From contig NZ_JACVAJ010000002.1 of assembly GCF_014851815.1 (NCBI RefSeq), positions 806,001 to 870,000 of the forward strand: 64,000 nt of DNA. Direction: 5' to 3'. Below the pieces are notes generated by a model, which was not told where the DNA came from, ran no database searches, and was given only the letters and a program-made list of their open reading frames with translations. Below, in pieces: positions 47,214 through 56,659 of this stretch. Positions within the stretch are counted from its first letter, which is position 1. The number at the start of each line of letters is the position of its first letter. The translations under genes and the position numbers were made by a program. This DNA comes from Pseudoxanthomonas sp. PXM01. Its GTDB lineage: Bacteria; Pseudomonadota; Gammaproteobacteria; Xanthomonadales; Xanthomonadaceae.

Positions 47214-49948
47214 GCAGCCGACTCCTCGTTCTCGACGCGACGCGGCGGTGCCGGCGCCAGATACCCCACCACCGTGCAGAGCAGGCCGTAGGCAATGAAC
47301 GAACCAATGCCGAGCAGGTTGCCAAGATGTTGCCGATCGACGAACACCAGCTTCGCCAGCACCACGCCCATCAGCACCGCACCGCCCAGCCACAGCATGC
47401 GCTGGCCACGACGCGAGCCGATCACCCAGCCCAGCACGCCCAGCACGCTCCAGGTGACCGTTAGACTGGTCTGCGCCAGGCTGCCGGACACCAGACTGTC
47501 GTTCCACGGCACACCGCCCCAATGGTGGACGGCATGCAGCACCACCGAGGTGATCCACACGAAGGCCAGCGACGACAGGAGGACGATGCGCGCCGGCGGC
47601 AACGCGCGTTCCTCCGGCATCCACCAGCACAACAGCAGCACCAGCGTGCCGAGCTGTGCCAGCTCCAGCGGATTCAACACCGGAATCCAGGGCAACGGCG
47701 TGGCATCGCCAGCGAGGAACAGCGACACCAGCCACCACAGGCCGAGTGCGGCGAACAGCACGCCCAGCAGCGGTGTACGCCATCCGCCAAAACGCTCGCC
47801 GAGCGGCGCGGCCAGCCACGTCCAGCGGAACAAGGCGAGCGCGACGACCACCAGCCACGGCAGCGCGATCAGGCCCGCCTGCCAGCCATCGCCCATGCCT
47901 TCCACATGATCCGGCAACCAGGCCAGCAGCAGACTGGCCACCAGCGGCCACACCAGCCACCACACGAACTGCGCGGCGCCGGCGAGACGGTGTTCGCTGT
48001 CGCGCAGGCACATCAGGCTGCGTACGCCCATCACCGCATAGGCCAGCCAGGCCCAGGCACCGTATCCGGCGAAGGGTTGCTGGTGCACGTCGGATTGCCA
48101 CAGCGCGAACAGCCCGGCGGACGCCAACCCGGCCAGCGTGGTCCACGCCAGCGCGGTGGCGGGACGCCGGCGATGGACTTCCGCGGCGAGCCAGCCGGTG
48201 AGCGCGATGAACACCAGCATGGCGTCGGGCTCGTCACGACGTGCGAGATACTCGACGATCTCGACCATGCCGTTGCCCAGCCACCAGGCGAGTGCCCACA
48301 GGCAATACACCAGTGCAACGCCATGGCTGCGTGCGCGGTAAGCCCAGGCGCTGGCGAAACCCGCCACCGCGATCAGCAACGCGCTCATGAACGCCGCGTT
48401 GGCGAACATCGGCGCAACGGCCGTGACCTCATGCCACGACATCACGTCGACGCGCGCGATGAAGAACGCCACCGCCGCGGCGAGCTGCAGGCCCGCGCCG
48501 GTCAGCTGCGGCAGCAGGCGCGACTGCCGCAGGCCCAACCAGGCCAGCGCCGCGCCTTCCAGCGCGAACACACACGCCGTGGCCTGCGCCGACAGCGCCA
48601 GCGGCACCGACAGCGTGGCGAAGCCGACCGCCAGCAGCGCGTACGACTGCGCGAGCACGTCGTAGTTCGCGCGACGGCGCAACGCCCACGACAGCCCCGC
48701 ATACAGCACACCCAGGCCCAGCGCACAGAACGCCAGCGGCAGGCGGCTGTCCTCGAAGCTGCCACCCTGCATCAGGCCCGCTTGCAGCGAGAACGCCACC
48801 AATGGCATACCGAACACCAGGCAGCCATCGATGAAGTCGCGACGACTGGCCGGCTGGCGTCGCGCGAACAACAGCGGGATCAGCAGGTAGAACACGAAGA
48901 ACAGCGCAAGGAACGGCTGCGTGCTGGCGTACTTCTGCGGGTCATAGTCGAACAGGCCCCACGCCGTGCCGATGCCGAACGTGAAGACGAAACCGAGCAG
49001 GTTCAGTACGCGCCACGACTTGTACCAGGCGATGCCGACGATGGCCGCGTTCAACACCGCGTAGTACGAGAACAAAGCCACGTGATTGCCGCTGCCGGTC
49101 GACAACCAGATCGGCGCGAGGAAGCCGGCGAGAAGCGCGAACACGGCCAGCGACTTCGCATCCTGCAGTACGGCCAGCATGCCTGCACCGGCGACCAGCA
49201 CGATACTCAGTGCAAACGCCGCCCCCGCCGGCATCACGCCGAAGATCTTGAACGCGCCGAACACCACCAGCAGCAGCACGCCGATGGCGCCGCCCTGCAG
49301 GCTCAGCGCGAAGGTGCGGTTGCTTTCGCGCTTGCGCCACGCGAACACCAGCGCGCCCAGCGCCGCGGCGGCGATGCCTGCCAAGCGCAGCTCCGGCGGC
49401 AGCGAGAACCAGCCCTGGTCGGCGCCGTACTTCAGCAACGCGGCCACGCCGGCGAACAGCACCAGCACACCGATCTTCACCGGCACGTTGCCCACGGTGA
49501 ACCAGCGTTGCACCGCGCGAATCGCGAGGGTGAACACGTCAGGCGTCGCGGGACGGGACGGCGTCTCGGCGCGCGGCGGACGCGGCGGCAACGGAAGAGC
49601 GGGCGCCGCGGGAGCCACAGGAGGAGGCGTGGGCGTGGGCCGCTGTGGCGGGATGGGCGGTGGCGCTGAGGCCTGTGGCGGTCGCGGACCCTCGGCGCGC
49701 GACACCGGTGGAGGCACCGTCCGCACCAGCTCCGCCAGTGTGGGATCCGAGGGGGCAGTGGCCGTGTCGGACCGCGCCGGCGACACCGCAGGTGCGACGT
49801 AGGCGCTGTGCAGGTTGTCCACCTGCCGCTCTAGCTCCGTGACCCGGCGCTTCAGTCCACTGATCGCGACCAACGCCACGATCAGCAGTACCGGCACCGC
49901 CAGCACGGCCAGGCCAAGCAACACCAGGATTCCCGCCAGATCATCCAT
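47210..49948 (-). CDS. DUF2339 polytopic membrane protein
   Basis: The 912-residue product starts with one helix and a coiled coil (ISGLKRRVTELERQVDNLHS). A Pro-rich linker follows (about 55-135, runs of PPIPPQRPTPTPPP type), then GNVPVKIGVLVLFAGVAALL, the DUF2339 signature, and more than twenty hydrophobic helices to near the C-terminus. No catalytic motif is visible. The family often neighbours DUF3999, as here, and its role is unknown. It lies between gap and pgk, on the same strand as the glycolytic genes but 215 bp after gap. Confidence 0.9.
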   Translation of the reverse strand: MDDLAGILVLLGLAVLAVPVLLIVALVAISGLKRRVTELERQVDNLHSAYVAPAVSPARSDTATAPSDPTLAELVRTVPPPVSRAEGPRPPQASAPPPIPPQRPTPTPPPVAPAAPALPLPPRPPRAETPSRPATPDVFTLAIRAVQRWFTVGNVPVKIGVLVLFAGVAALLKYGADQGWFSLPPELRLAGIAAAALGALVFAWRKRESNRTFALSLQGGAIGVLLLVVFGAFKIFGVMPAGAAFALSIVLVAGAGMLAVLQDAKSLAVFALLAGFLAPIWLSTGSGNHVALFSYYAVLNAAIVGIAWYKSWRVLNLLGFVFTFGIGTAWGLFDYDPQKYASTQPFLALFFVFYLLIPLLFARRQPASRRDFIDGCLVFGMPLVAFSLQAGLMQGGSFEDSRLPLAFCALGLGVLYAGLSWALRRRANYDVLAQSYALLAVGFATLSVPLALSAQATACVFALEGAALAWLGLRQSRLLPQLTGAGLQLAAAVAFFIARVDVMSWHEVTAVAPMFANAAFMSALLIAVAGFASAWAYRARSHGVALVYCLWALAWWLGNGMVEIVEYLARRDEPDAMLVFIALTGWLAAEVHRRRPATALAWTTLAGLASAGLFALWQSDVHQQPFAGYGAWAWLAYAVMGVRSLMCLRDSEHRLAGAAQFVWWLVWPLVASLLLAWLPDHVEGMGDGWQAGLIALPWLVVVALALFRWTWLAAPLGERFGGWRTPLLGVLFAALGLWWLVSLFLAGDATPLPWIPVLNPLELAQLGTLVLLLCWWMPEERALPPARIVLLSSLAFVWITSVVLHAVHHWGGVPWNDSLVSGSLAQTSLTVTWSVLGVLGWVIGSRRGQRMLWLGGAVLMGVVLAKLVFVDRQHLGNLLGIGSFIAYGLLCTVVGYLAPAPPRRVENEESAA

Positions 49949-50111
49949 CGCCTACCCCGTCACTGCGTATTCGGTGCAAGAAGGGGCATTCCGTCCCCCG
50001 GGCCGTCCATTCAGCCTCGCCGCAGCCTCGGGCAACGCGCCGGGATTTGCAAGAATCCGAGCCGCCGGTGGCGGGATCCGGCCCGGCTCGTATCACATGG
50101 CGATACCCGAA

Positions 50112-50140
50112 AACGACACGGGCGCCCAAGGGCGCCCGTG
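50112..50140 (-). terminator. Rho-independent terminator after gap
   Basis: CACGGGCGCCC-AA-GGGCGCCCGTG is a perfect 11-bp stem. On the minus strand it is followed by TCGTTTTCG. It lies 24 nt after the gap stop and separates gap from the DUF2339 gene. Confidence 0.8.
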
Positions 50141-50163
50141 CAGCACAGCGGAAACGGTGCGTC

Positions 50164-51171
<1,008 letters not shown>

Positions 51172-51260
51172 TCAGGACTCCTGCGGCCGCGCGCGGCGCG
51201 GCGGGGTTGACGGGGGCCGTCATTCTAACAGGCCGCCCCCGCCGCGAAGCCCCGTGGGCA

Positions 51261-51274
51261 TTGATCAGGATCAA
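51261..51274 (+). promoter_or_regulatory. FNR/Anr-type binding site upstream of ompW
   Basis: TTGATCAGGATCAA matches the FNR consensus TTGAT-N4-ATCAA at every defined position. Its centre lies about 64 nt before the ompW ATG. If it occupies -41.5, transcription would begin near 51309, leaving a 23-nt leader. E. coli ompW is also FNR-controlled. The same gap holds the gap promoter, so the site could affect both directions. Confidence 0.8.
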
Positions 51275-51331
51275 GGCATGGCGGGAAACCGGGGCAGAGA
51301 CTGGCGCCACATTCCAACGAGCGTCACCACC

Positions 51332-51952
51332 ATGAAGAAGACCCTGATCCCGATTGCCATCGCCCTCGCCCTGGGCGCCGCCGTTCCCGCCTTCGCCCAG
51401 TCCAAGGGCGACTGGACGCTGGGCGTCGGCGTGCACCAGGTCAATCCGAAGTCGGACAACGGCACCATCGCGGCCGGCACGCTGCCGCTGGAAATCGACA
51501 GCGACGTCAAGCCGACCGTGACCTTCGAGTATTTCCTGCGCGACAACCTGGGCCTGGAAGTGCTGGCCGCGCTGCCGTTCAAGCACGACATCTCGGTGAA
51601 GGGCGTGGGCAAGGTGGGCGAAACCAAGCATCTGCCGCCGACCGTCTCGCTGCAGTACCACTTCAACAGCAAGGGCAAGGTTTCGCCGCTGCTCGGCGTG
51701 GGCCTGAACTACACGACGTTCTTCAGCGAAGACACCACCGGCGCGCTCGAAGGCGCCAAGCTGAAGCTGGACGACTCGTGGGGCCTCGCCGCCCACGCCG
51801 GCCTGGATTTCAAGGTCAGCGAACGCAGCGCGGTGCGCGTGGACGTGCGCTGGGCCGACATCGACACCAAGGTCGAAGTCGAAGGCGCCAAGCTGGGCAC
51901 CGCCAACATCGACCCGCTGGTGTACGGCGTGGCTTATGTCCTGAAGTTCTGA
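51332..51952 (+). CDS. ompW: Outer membrane protein OmpW
   Basis: The 206-residue precursor has a signal peptide (MKKTLIPIAIALALGAAVPA, cleavage at AFA-Q). The mature eight-stranded barrel has WTLGVGVHQVNPKSDNG, FEYFLRDNLGLEVLAALPF, PTVSLQYHF, KVSPLLGVGLNYTTFF and a C-terminal Phe (YVLKF) required for BAM assembly. OmpW channels hydrophobic small molecules and is often induced in low oxygen. The start is chosen at the signal peptide; upstream in-frame sequence runs back into the divergent gene. Confidence 0.93.
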   Translation: MKKTLIPIAIALALGAAVPAFAQSKGDWTLGVGVHQVNPKSDNGTIAAGTLPLEIDSDVKPTVTFEYFLRDNLGLEVLAALPFKHDISVKGVGKVGETKHLPPTVSLQYHFNSKGKVSPLLGVGLNYTTFFSEDTTGALEGAKLKLDDSWGLAAHAGLDFKVSERSAVRVDVRWADIDTKVEVEGAKLGTANIDPLVYGVAYVLKF

Positions 51953-52016
51953 GCAGGCCGTCGATCCAGCGCCTGCGGTAAATTGGGGAACGGCCCGTGT
52001 CGGTTACAGTACCGGC

Positions 52017-52832
52017 ATGGTCCGTTCCCTTCTTTTCTCGCTCGCCCTCGTTGTCTCCCTTGCCATGGCGCTTGCGCCCGTGCCCGCGTACGCGTGGGGC
52101 CCGCTCGGCCATCGCCTGGTCGCGCTGCTGGCGTGGGACGACCTGACCCCGCACGCACGCCGCCAGATCGAGACGCTGCTGAAAGGCGAACCCGATCCCA
52201 CGCTGGCCGGGATCGCGAGTTGGGCGGACGACCTGCGCGAGAGCGACCCCGTGCTCGGCCGCAAGACGGCGCGCTGGCACTTCGTCAACATCGGCGAGCA
52301 CGACTGCGACTACCAGCCTTCGCGCGATTGCCCGGGCGGCAACTGCGTGGTCGAAGCGATCCGGACGCAGACGTCCATCCTGGCGGATACGAAACGCACG
52401 CGTGCCGAACGCCTGCAGGCACTGAAATTCGTGGTGCATTTCGTCGGCGACGTGCACCAGCCGCTGCATGCGGGTTACGGCCGCGACAAGGGCGGCAACG
52501 ACGTGCAGGTCAACTGGAATGGCCGCGGCACCAACCTGCACACACTGTGGGACAGCCGCATGCTGGTGACGACCGGCCGCAGCGAAGCCGACTACCTGCG
52601 TCACCTGCGCGCATTGCCGCGGCCGTCGCTGGACGCGATCGCCCTGCCGCCGCCCGCGGCAGCCTGGGCCGAGCAGTCGTGCCGTGTGGTGACCCAACCG
52701 GATTTCTATCCGCGTCGCGCCAAGCTCGAACAAACGTATGTCGACAGGCACCTGCCCATCGCCGAGCGCCAGCTGCGTGCCGGTGGCGTGGCACTGGCGG
52801 CTGTGTTGAACAAGGCGCTGGACCGGCACTGA
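52017..52832 (+). CDS. Secreted S1/P1-type nuclease
   Basis: The 271-residue precursor has a signal peptide ending AYA, giving a mature N-terminal Trp (WGPLGHRLVALLAW), whose amino group and side chain bind zinc in this family. Other zinc-site segments are ASWADDLRESD, WHFVNIGEHDCDY, FVVHFVGDVHQPLHAGYGRD and GGNDVQVNWNGRGTNLHTLW. It is a predicted three-zinc nuclease degrading single-stranded DNA and RNA, periplasmic or extracellular, possibly for phosphate or nucleotide scavenging. Confidence 0.92.
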   Translation: MVRSLLFSLALVVSLAMALAPVPAYAWGPLGHRLVALLAWDDLTPHARRQIETLLKGEPDPTLAGIASWADDLRESDPVLGRKTARWHFVNIGEHDCDYQPSRDCPGGNCVVEAIRTQTSILADTKRTRAERLQALKFVVHFVGDVHQPLHAGYGRDKGGNDVQVNWNGRGTNLHTLWDSRMLVTTGRSEADYLRHLRALPRPSLDAIALPPPAAAWAEQSCRVVTQPDFYPRRAKLEQTYVDRHLPIAERQLRAGGVALAAVLNKALDRH

Positions 52833-52860
52833 CCTTCCCCTCGACATCGCGAGATCGCAC

Positions 52861-53355
52861 ATGACGCTCCGCCCCTGTCTCCCGCTCCTGATCGCGATCT
52901 GCCTGGTTGCTCCGGCACTGTCCGTCCGCGCGCAGTCGCATGCCGCTCACGCGCCCTCCACACCATCGCCCGGCCCCGTGGAGCTGCCATGGCACGCGGA
53001 CCTGCTGCAGGGCCTGCCACGTCACGCGGTCAGCATGGACGTGCACGGTACGCCGCTGCAGTGCAGTGGCGTGGATCTCGTCGACGTGCTGCGGCGCGCC
53101 GGCGCGATGCCCACCGATCCGTTGCGCGGCGCGCACCTCGCCCGCCGCGTGGAAGTGCGCGCGCGTGATGGCTACACGGTCGTGTTCTCGCTGGGCGAAC
53201 TGGATCCGACCCTCGGCAAGGAGCGCGTCTATGTGGCCGACGAATGCGATGGCAGGCCGCTGCCGGCCGAGGCCGGTCCGGCCCGGCTGCTGATTCCCGG
53301 CGACTCACGCCCTGCCCGCAGCGCGCGCCAGATCCAGACCTTCGTCATCGAGTAG
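52861..53355 (+). CDS. Small exported protein with molybdopterin-oxidoreductase (SUOX-fold) fragment
   Basis: The 164-residue precursor has a signal peptide ([20 protein letters not shown], cleavage near VRA-Q). The mature part shows [59 protein letters not shown] and [19 protein letters not shown]. These are the C-terminal blocks of the oxidoreductase molybdopterin-binding domain. The usual molybdenum-ligand Cys region and heme or dimerisation domains are missing. It sits 28 nt upstream of modA, suggesting a link to molybdenum, but enzymatic activity is doubtful. Confidence 0.7.
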   Translation: MTLRPCLPLLIAICLVAPALSVRAQSHAAHAPSTPSPGPVELPWHADLLQGLPRHAVSMDVHGTPLQCSGVDLVDVLRRAGAMPTDPLRGAHLARRVEVRARDGYTVVFSLGELDPTLGKERVYVADECDGRPLPAEAGPARLLIPGDSRPARSARQIQTFVIE

Positions 53356-53383
53356 TCCTCTCTTCCCCACAGGAGTCGTTCGC

Positions 53384-54172
53384 ATGAACCTGTCCGCGTT
53401 GCTCCGTCCCACCGTCGCCGCTGTCTTCCTGCTCGCCGCCGCCTTCGCCCCGACCGCCGTGCGCGCGCAGGACGACACGGGCCTCACGGTTTTCGCCGCC
53501 GCCAGCCTGAAGGAATCGCTGGACGAGGCCGCCGCCGCCTACCAGAAGCAGACCGGCACGCCGGTGCGCGTGTCGTATGCCGCCAGTTCGGCACTGGCAC
53601 GGCAGATCGAACAGGGCGCGCCGGCCGACGTGTTCTTCTCCGCCGACCTGGAATGGATGGACTACCTGCAGGAGCGCAACAAGCTGGAGACCGCCACGCG
53701 CCGCAGCCTGCTGGGCAACCAGCTGGTGCTGGTCGCACCGAAGGCGAGCAAGGCGCGAGTGGACCTGAAGCGGCCTGCGACTTTCCTCGCCGCGCTCGGC
53801 GATGGCCGGCTGGCGGTAGGACAGACGCAGACCGTGCCGGCCGGCAAGTACGCCAAGGCGTCGCTGGAATCGCTGTCGCTGTGGAACGGCGTCAAGGCAC
53901 GCCTGGCCGAATCCGAAAGCGTGCGCGCGGCGCTGATGCTGGTGGCGCGTGGCGAGACGCCGCTGGGCATCGTGTACGCCTCCGATGCGAAGGCCGAACC
54001 GGCCGTGCGCGTGATCGCGACGTTCCCCGAGGACTCGCATCCCGCCATCGTCTACCCGGTAGCGGCCTTGCGCGGCACGCGTTCCGCACAGGCCACGGCC
54101 TTCGTGCAGTGGCTGGCCTCGCCTGCCGCCGATGCGATCTTCCAGCGGCGCGGCTTCGCAGTGAAGAACTGA
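53384..54172 (+). CDS. modA: Molybdate ABC transporter periplasmic binding protein
   Basis: The 262-residue precursor has a signal peptide ending near VRAQ. The mature protein has [40 protein letters not shown], the oxyanion-coordinating serines of the AAAS and ASS motifs, and [20 protein letters not shown]. It belongs to the ModA type that binds molybdate or tungstate. An AGGAG lies 10 nt before the ATG. It is followed by modB and modC. Confidence 0.94.
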   Translation: MNLSALLRPTVAAVFLLAAAFAPTAVRAQDDTGLTVFAAASLKESLDEAAAAYQKQTGTPVRVSYAASSALARQIEQGAPADVFFSADLEWMDYLQERNKLETATRRSLLGNQLVLVAPKASKARVDLKRPATFLAALGDGRLAVGQTQTVPAGKYAKASLESLSLWNGVKARLAESESVRAALMLVARGETPLGIVYASDAKAEPAVRVIATFPEDSHPAIVYPVAALRGTRSAQATAFVQWLASPAADAIFQRRGFAVKN

Positions 54173-54179
54173 CCGGCAC

Positions 54180-54881
54180 ATGCTCGACGCGTTCTCGCCG
54201 GAGGAACTCACCGCCATCCGCCTCAGCCTGAAGGTGGCGCTGGTGGCGGCGCTCGCCAGCCTGCCGTTCGGGGTGCTGGTGGGCTGGTTGCTGGCGCGCA
54301 CGCGGTTCCCCGGCAAGGCATTGCTCGATGCGGTCGTGCACCTGCCGCTGGTGCTGCCGCCGGTGGTGATGGGTTACGCGCTGCTGGTGACGCTGGGCAC
54401 GCAGGGTACGGTCGGCGCGTTCCTGCAGGAACACTTCGGCATCGTGTTCGCGTTCCGCTGGACCGGCGCCGCGCTGGCCTGCGCGGTGATGGGGTTTCCG
54501 CTGATGGTGCGATCGATCCGCCTGTCGCTGGAAGCGACAGACCGGCGACTGGAGCAGGCGGCCTCCACGCTCGGCGCAGGTCCGTGGCGCGTGTTCTTCA
54601 CCATCACCCTGCCGCTGGCGTGGCCCGGTCTGGTCGCCGGCAGCGTACTGGCGTTTGCGAAGGCGCTGGGCGAATTCGGCGCGACCATCACCTTCGTATC
54701 GAACATCCCCGGTGAAACGCAGACGCTGTCGTCCGCCATCTACGGACTGATGCAGGTCCCGGGCGGCGAAGCCGGCATCTGGCGACTCGCGGCGGTCGCG
54801 GTGGTGATCTCGCTGGCGGCGCTGCTGTTCTCGGAGTGGTTGGTGCGACGCCACTACACGCGCCAGGGGGAAGACAGCTGA
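54180..54881 (+). CDS. modB: Molybdate ABC transporter permease
   Basis: The 233-residue inner membrane protein has five to six helices. The EAA cytoplasmic loop reads EQAASTLGAGPWRVFFTITL and contacts ModC. VHLPLVLPPVVMGYALLV is typical of ModB/CysT-family permeases. It begins 7 nt after modA and its stop overlaps the modC ATG (TGATG). Confidence 0.94.
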   Translation: MLDAFSPEELTAIRLSLKVALVAALASLPFGVLVGWLLARTRFPGKALLDAVVHLPLVLPPVVMGYALLVTLGTQGTVGAFLQEHFGIVFAFRWTGAALACAVMGFPLMVRSIRLSLEATDRRLEQAASTLGAGPWRVFFTITLPLAWPGLVAGSVLAFAKALGEFGATITFVSNIPGETQTLSSAIYGLMQVPGGEAGIWRLAAVAVVISLAALLFSEWLVRRHYTRQGEDS

Positions 54882-55498
54882 TGTTGAAGCTCGACATCGA
54901 ACTCCGCCGCGGCCACTTCCATCGTCATGTCCGCATCGACGACGACGCCCGCGTGATCGCGCTGGTCGGACCCTCGGGCGCCGGCAAGACCTCGGTGCTC
55001 AATGCCATCGCCGGCCTGGTAACGCCGGTCGCGGGGCGCATCGAAGTGGATGGGCATTGCCTGTTCGACAGCGCATCGCGCATCGACGAACCCGTGCATC
55101 GCCGCCGCGTGGGTTACGTGTTCCAGGATGCGCGCCTGTTCCCGCATCTCGATGTGCGCCGCAACCTGCAGTACGGGCGCCATGGCGGGCGCGGCACGCC
55201 GCGGTTCGGCTTCGATGCCGTGGTGGAACTGCTGGGCATCGCGCCCTTGTTGGGGCGCCGCACGCGCAATCTCTCCGGCGGCGAAGCACAGCGTGTGGCG
55301 ATCGGCCGCGCGTTGCTGTCGCAGCCCTCGCTGCTGCTGTTCGACGAGCCACTGTCTGCACTGGACCAGGCGCGTCGCGAGGAATTGATCCCCTATCTGC
55401 AGCGCGTGCGCGACGAGATCCGCCTGCCCATCGTCTACGTCAGCCACCACCCTGACGAAGTCCGCCGCGTCGCCGACTCCATACACGCTCTCGACTGA
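54881..55498 (+). CDS. modC: Molybdate ABC transporter ATPase, short form without TOBE domain
   Basis: The 205-residue ATPase has Walker A GPSGAGKTS, Q-loop VFQDARLFPHL, signature NLSGGEAQRVAIGRALL, Walker B LLLFDEPLSALD and an H-loop YVSHHPDEV. It ends shortly after the H-loop. The C-terminal MOP/TOBE domain that binds molybdate in the roughly 350-residue E. coli ModC is missing, and the following sequence does not encode it in another frame. It probably energises import without trans-inhibition by molybdate. Confidence 0.92.
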   Translation: MLKLDIELRRGHFHRHVRIDDDARVIALVGPSGAGKTSVLNAIAGLVTPVAGRIEVDGHCLFDSASRIDEPVHRRRVGYVFQDARLFPHLDVRRNLQYGRHGGRGTPRFGFDAVVELLGIAPLLGRRTRNLSGGEAQRVAIGRALLSQPSLLLFDEPLSALDQARREELIPYLQRVRDEIRLPIVYVSHHPDEVRRVADSIHALD

Positions 55499-55536
55499 GC
55501 TGCGCGTAGGCTGCTGCCGGACACCGGAGCCGCCGC

Positions 55537-56094
55537 ATGAGCAAACAGCGCTGGAAGACCCTTCCGCCCGACCAGGCACGGCGCTACCTCGAGCCCGGCC
55601 CTGTCGTGCTGCTCAGCACGGCGCACCGGGACGAGCGTGCGATCATGACGCTGGGCTGGCACATGATGCTGGGCTACGACCTGGTCGGCACGTATCTCTG
55701 GCAGGCGAACCGCAGCCACGCCCTGGCCCGCGCCAGCCGCGAGTGCGTGATCAACCTGCCGACGGAGGACCTGCTGGACACGGTGGTGCGGATCGGCAAC
55801 TGCAGCAGCACCGAGCAGGACAAGTTCGAGCGCTTCGGCCTGACCGCGCTGCCCTCGCGCGCAGTGGGAGCACCAGGCATCGCGGAGTGCCATGCGCGCT
55901 TCGAATGCCGCCTGCACGAGACCCGCATCACCGCCGACTACCCACTCTTCGTGTGGCGCATCGTCCACGCGCATGTCGCCACCTCGCCTCGCCTGCCGCG
56001 CACCGTGCATTACCGGGGCGATGGCCGCTTCATGGTGTCGGGCCGTGAGGTCTCCCGCCGTCGCCTGTTCCGACCAGACATGCTCGAACAGTGA
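55537..56094 (+). CDS. Flavin reductase-like / flavoredoxin family protein
   Basis: The 185-residue product has the split-barrel FMN-binding pattern: GPVVLLSTAHRDERAIMTLG, HMMLGYDLVGTYLWQANRSH, ECVINLPTEDLLDTVVRIGN, KFERFGLTALPSRAVGAPGI, ECHARFECRLHET. This is the flavin_reduct domain (DIM6/NTAB) that uses or reduces FMN. The partner is unknown. It follows modC by 38 nt on the same strand; a metabolic connection with molybdate uptake is not evident. Confidence 0.85.
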   Translation: MSKQRWKTLPPDQARRYLEPGPVVLLSTAHRDERAIMTLGWHMMLGYDLVGTYLWQANRSHALARASRECVINLPTEDLLDTVVRIGNCSSTEQDKFERFGLTALPSRAVGAPGIAECHARFECRLHETRITADYPLFVWRIVHAHVATSPRLPRTVHYRGDGRFMVSGREVSRRRLFRPDMLEQ

Positions 56095-56107
56095 ACCCCG
56101 GGAAGCA

Positions 56108-56659
56108 TTACCGTTTCGCCGCAGCGACGCGCTGCCTGCCTTCGCGGATCTCGAACGTGAAGGCGTAGGCCAGCGAGACCGGCACCACCCGTGACTGCAC
56201 GGCGGCGCCTGCACAGCCATATCCGTTCCAGTCGCGGTCGCGCGTGGCCGCATCGGGATAGTCGCAGAACAGCGCAGGATCGAATCGCCAAGAGGAGACC
56301 GTCGCAAGCGCGATGTCCCGCAGCGCCGGCTGCAATACCGGATCGCTGCATCCTTCCTGCGCGAGCGGCCCCACCTCGGTCGCCCGACCCTCTTCGTCTA
56401 CCACGAAGGCGACGCACAGCGTCACCGGTGCGAGTTCCCGCGGCATGCCCTCCGCGGGAAACACCGGTGCCGCGTTGTCCTTCGGCACCGGGTACACGAA
56501 CGCCTGGTGGGCGGCCATGTCGTAACGCGCGGCGGAAGCAGGCAACAGCATCCGCTGGTCAATGCTGTCGATGCGGTGCGCGCATCCACTGGCCAGTGCC
56601 ATGACCAGTGCGCTCATCGTGGCGCGCCTCAACGCGTTTGCGCCAGCCGCATGCCGCAA
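56108..56659 (-). CDS. TonB-like C-terminal domain lipoprotein or secreted protein
   Basis: The 183-residue product has an N-terminal signal region with a possible lipobox (MALASGC, Cys near residue 26). The C-terminal half contains VTLCVAFVVDEEGRATEVGP, SDPVLQPALRDIALATVSSW and RFDPALFC, which follow the TonB C-terminal domain pattern without a proline-rich spanning segment. It may be secreted rather than anchored. The start is uncertain: ATG 56659 overlaps the end of the M56 peptidase gene by 31 nt, ATG 56617 gives a shorter signal. It is the last gene of a blaI-blaR1-like operon. Confidence 0.6.
   Translation of the reverse strand: MRHAAGANALRRATMSALVMALASGCAHRIDSIDQRMLLPASAARYDMAAHQAFVYPVPKDNAAPVFPAEGMPRELAPVTLCVAFVVDEEGRATEVGPLAQEGCSDPVLQPALRDIALATVSSWRFDPALFCDYPDAATRDRDWNGYGCAGAAVQSRVVPVSLAYAFTFEIREGRQRVAAAKR

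Noticed and set aside
47522..49669. A 715-codon plus-strand frame opposite the DUF2339 gene.
   Set aside because: Composition (Gln/Arg/His-rich, no hydrophobic core) is that of a reverse-frame shadow; the minus-strand product has coherent transmembrane helices and a family match.
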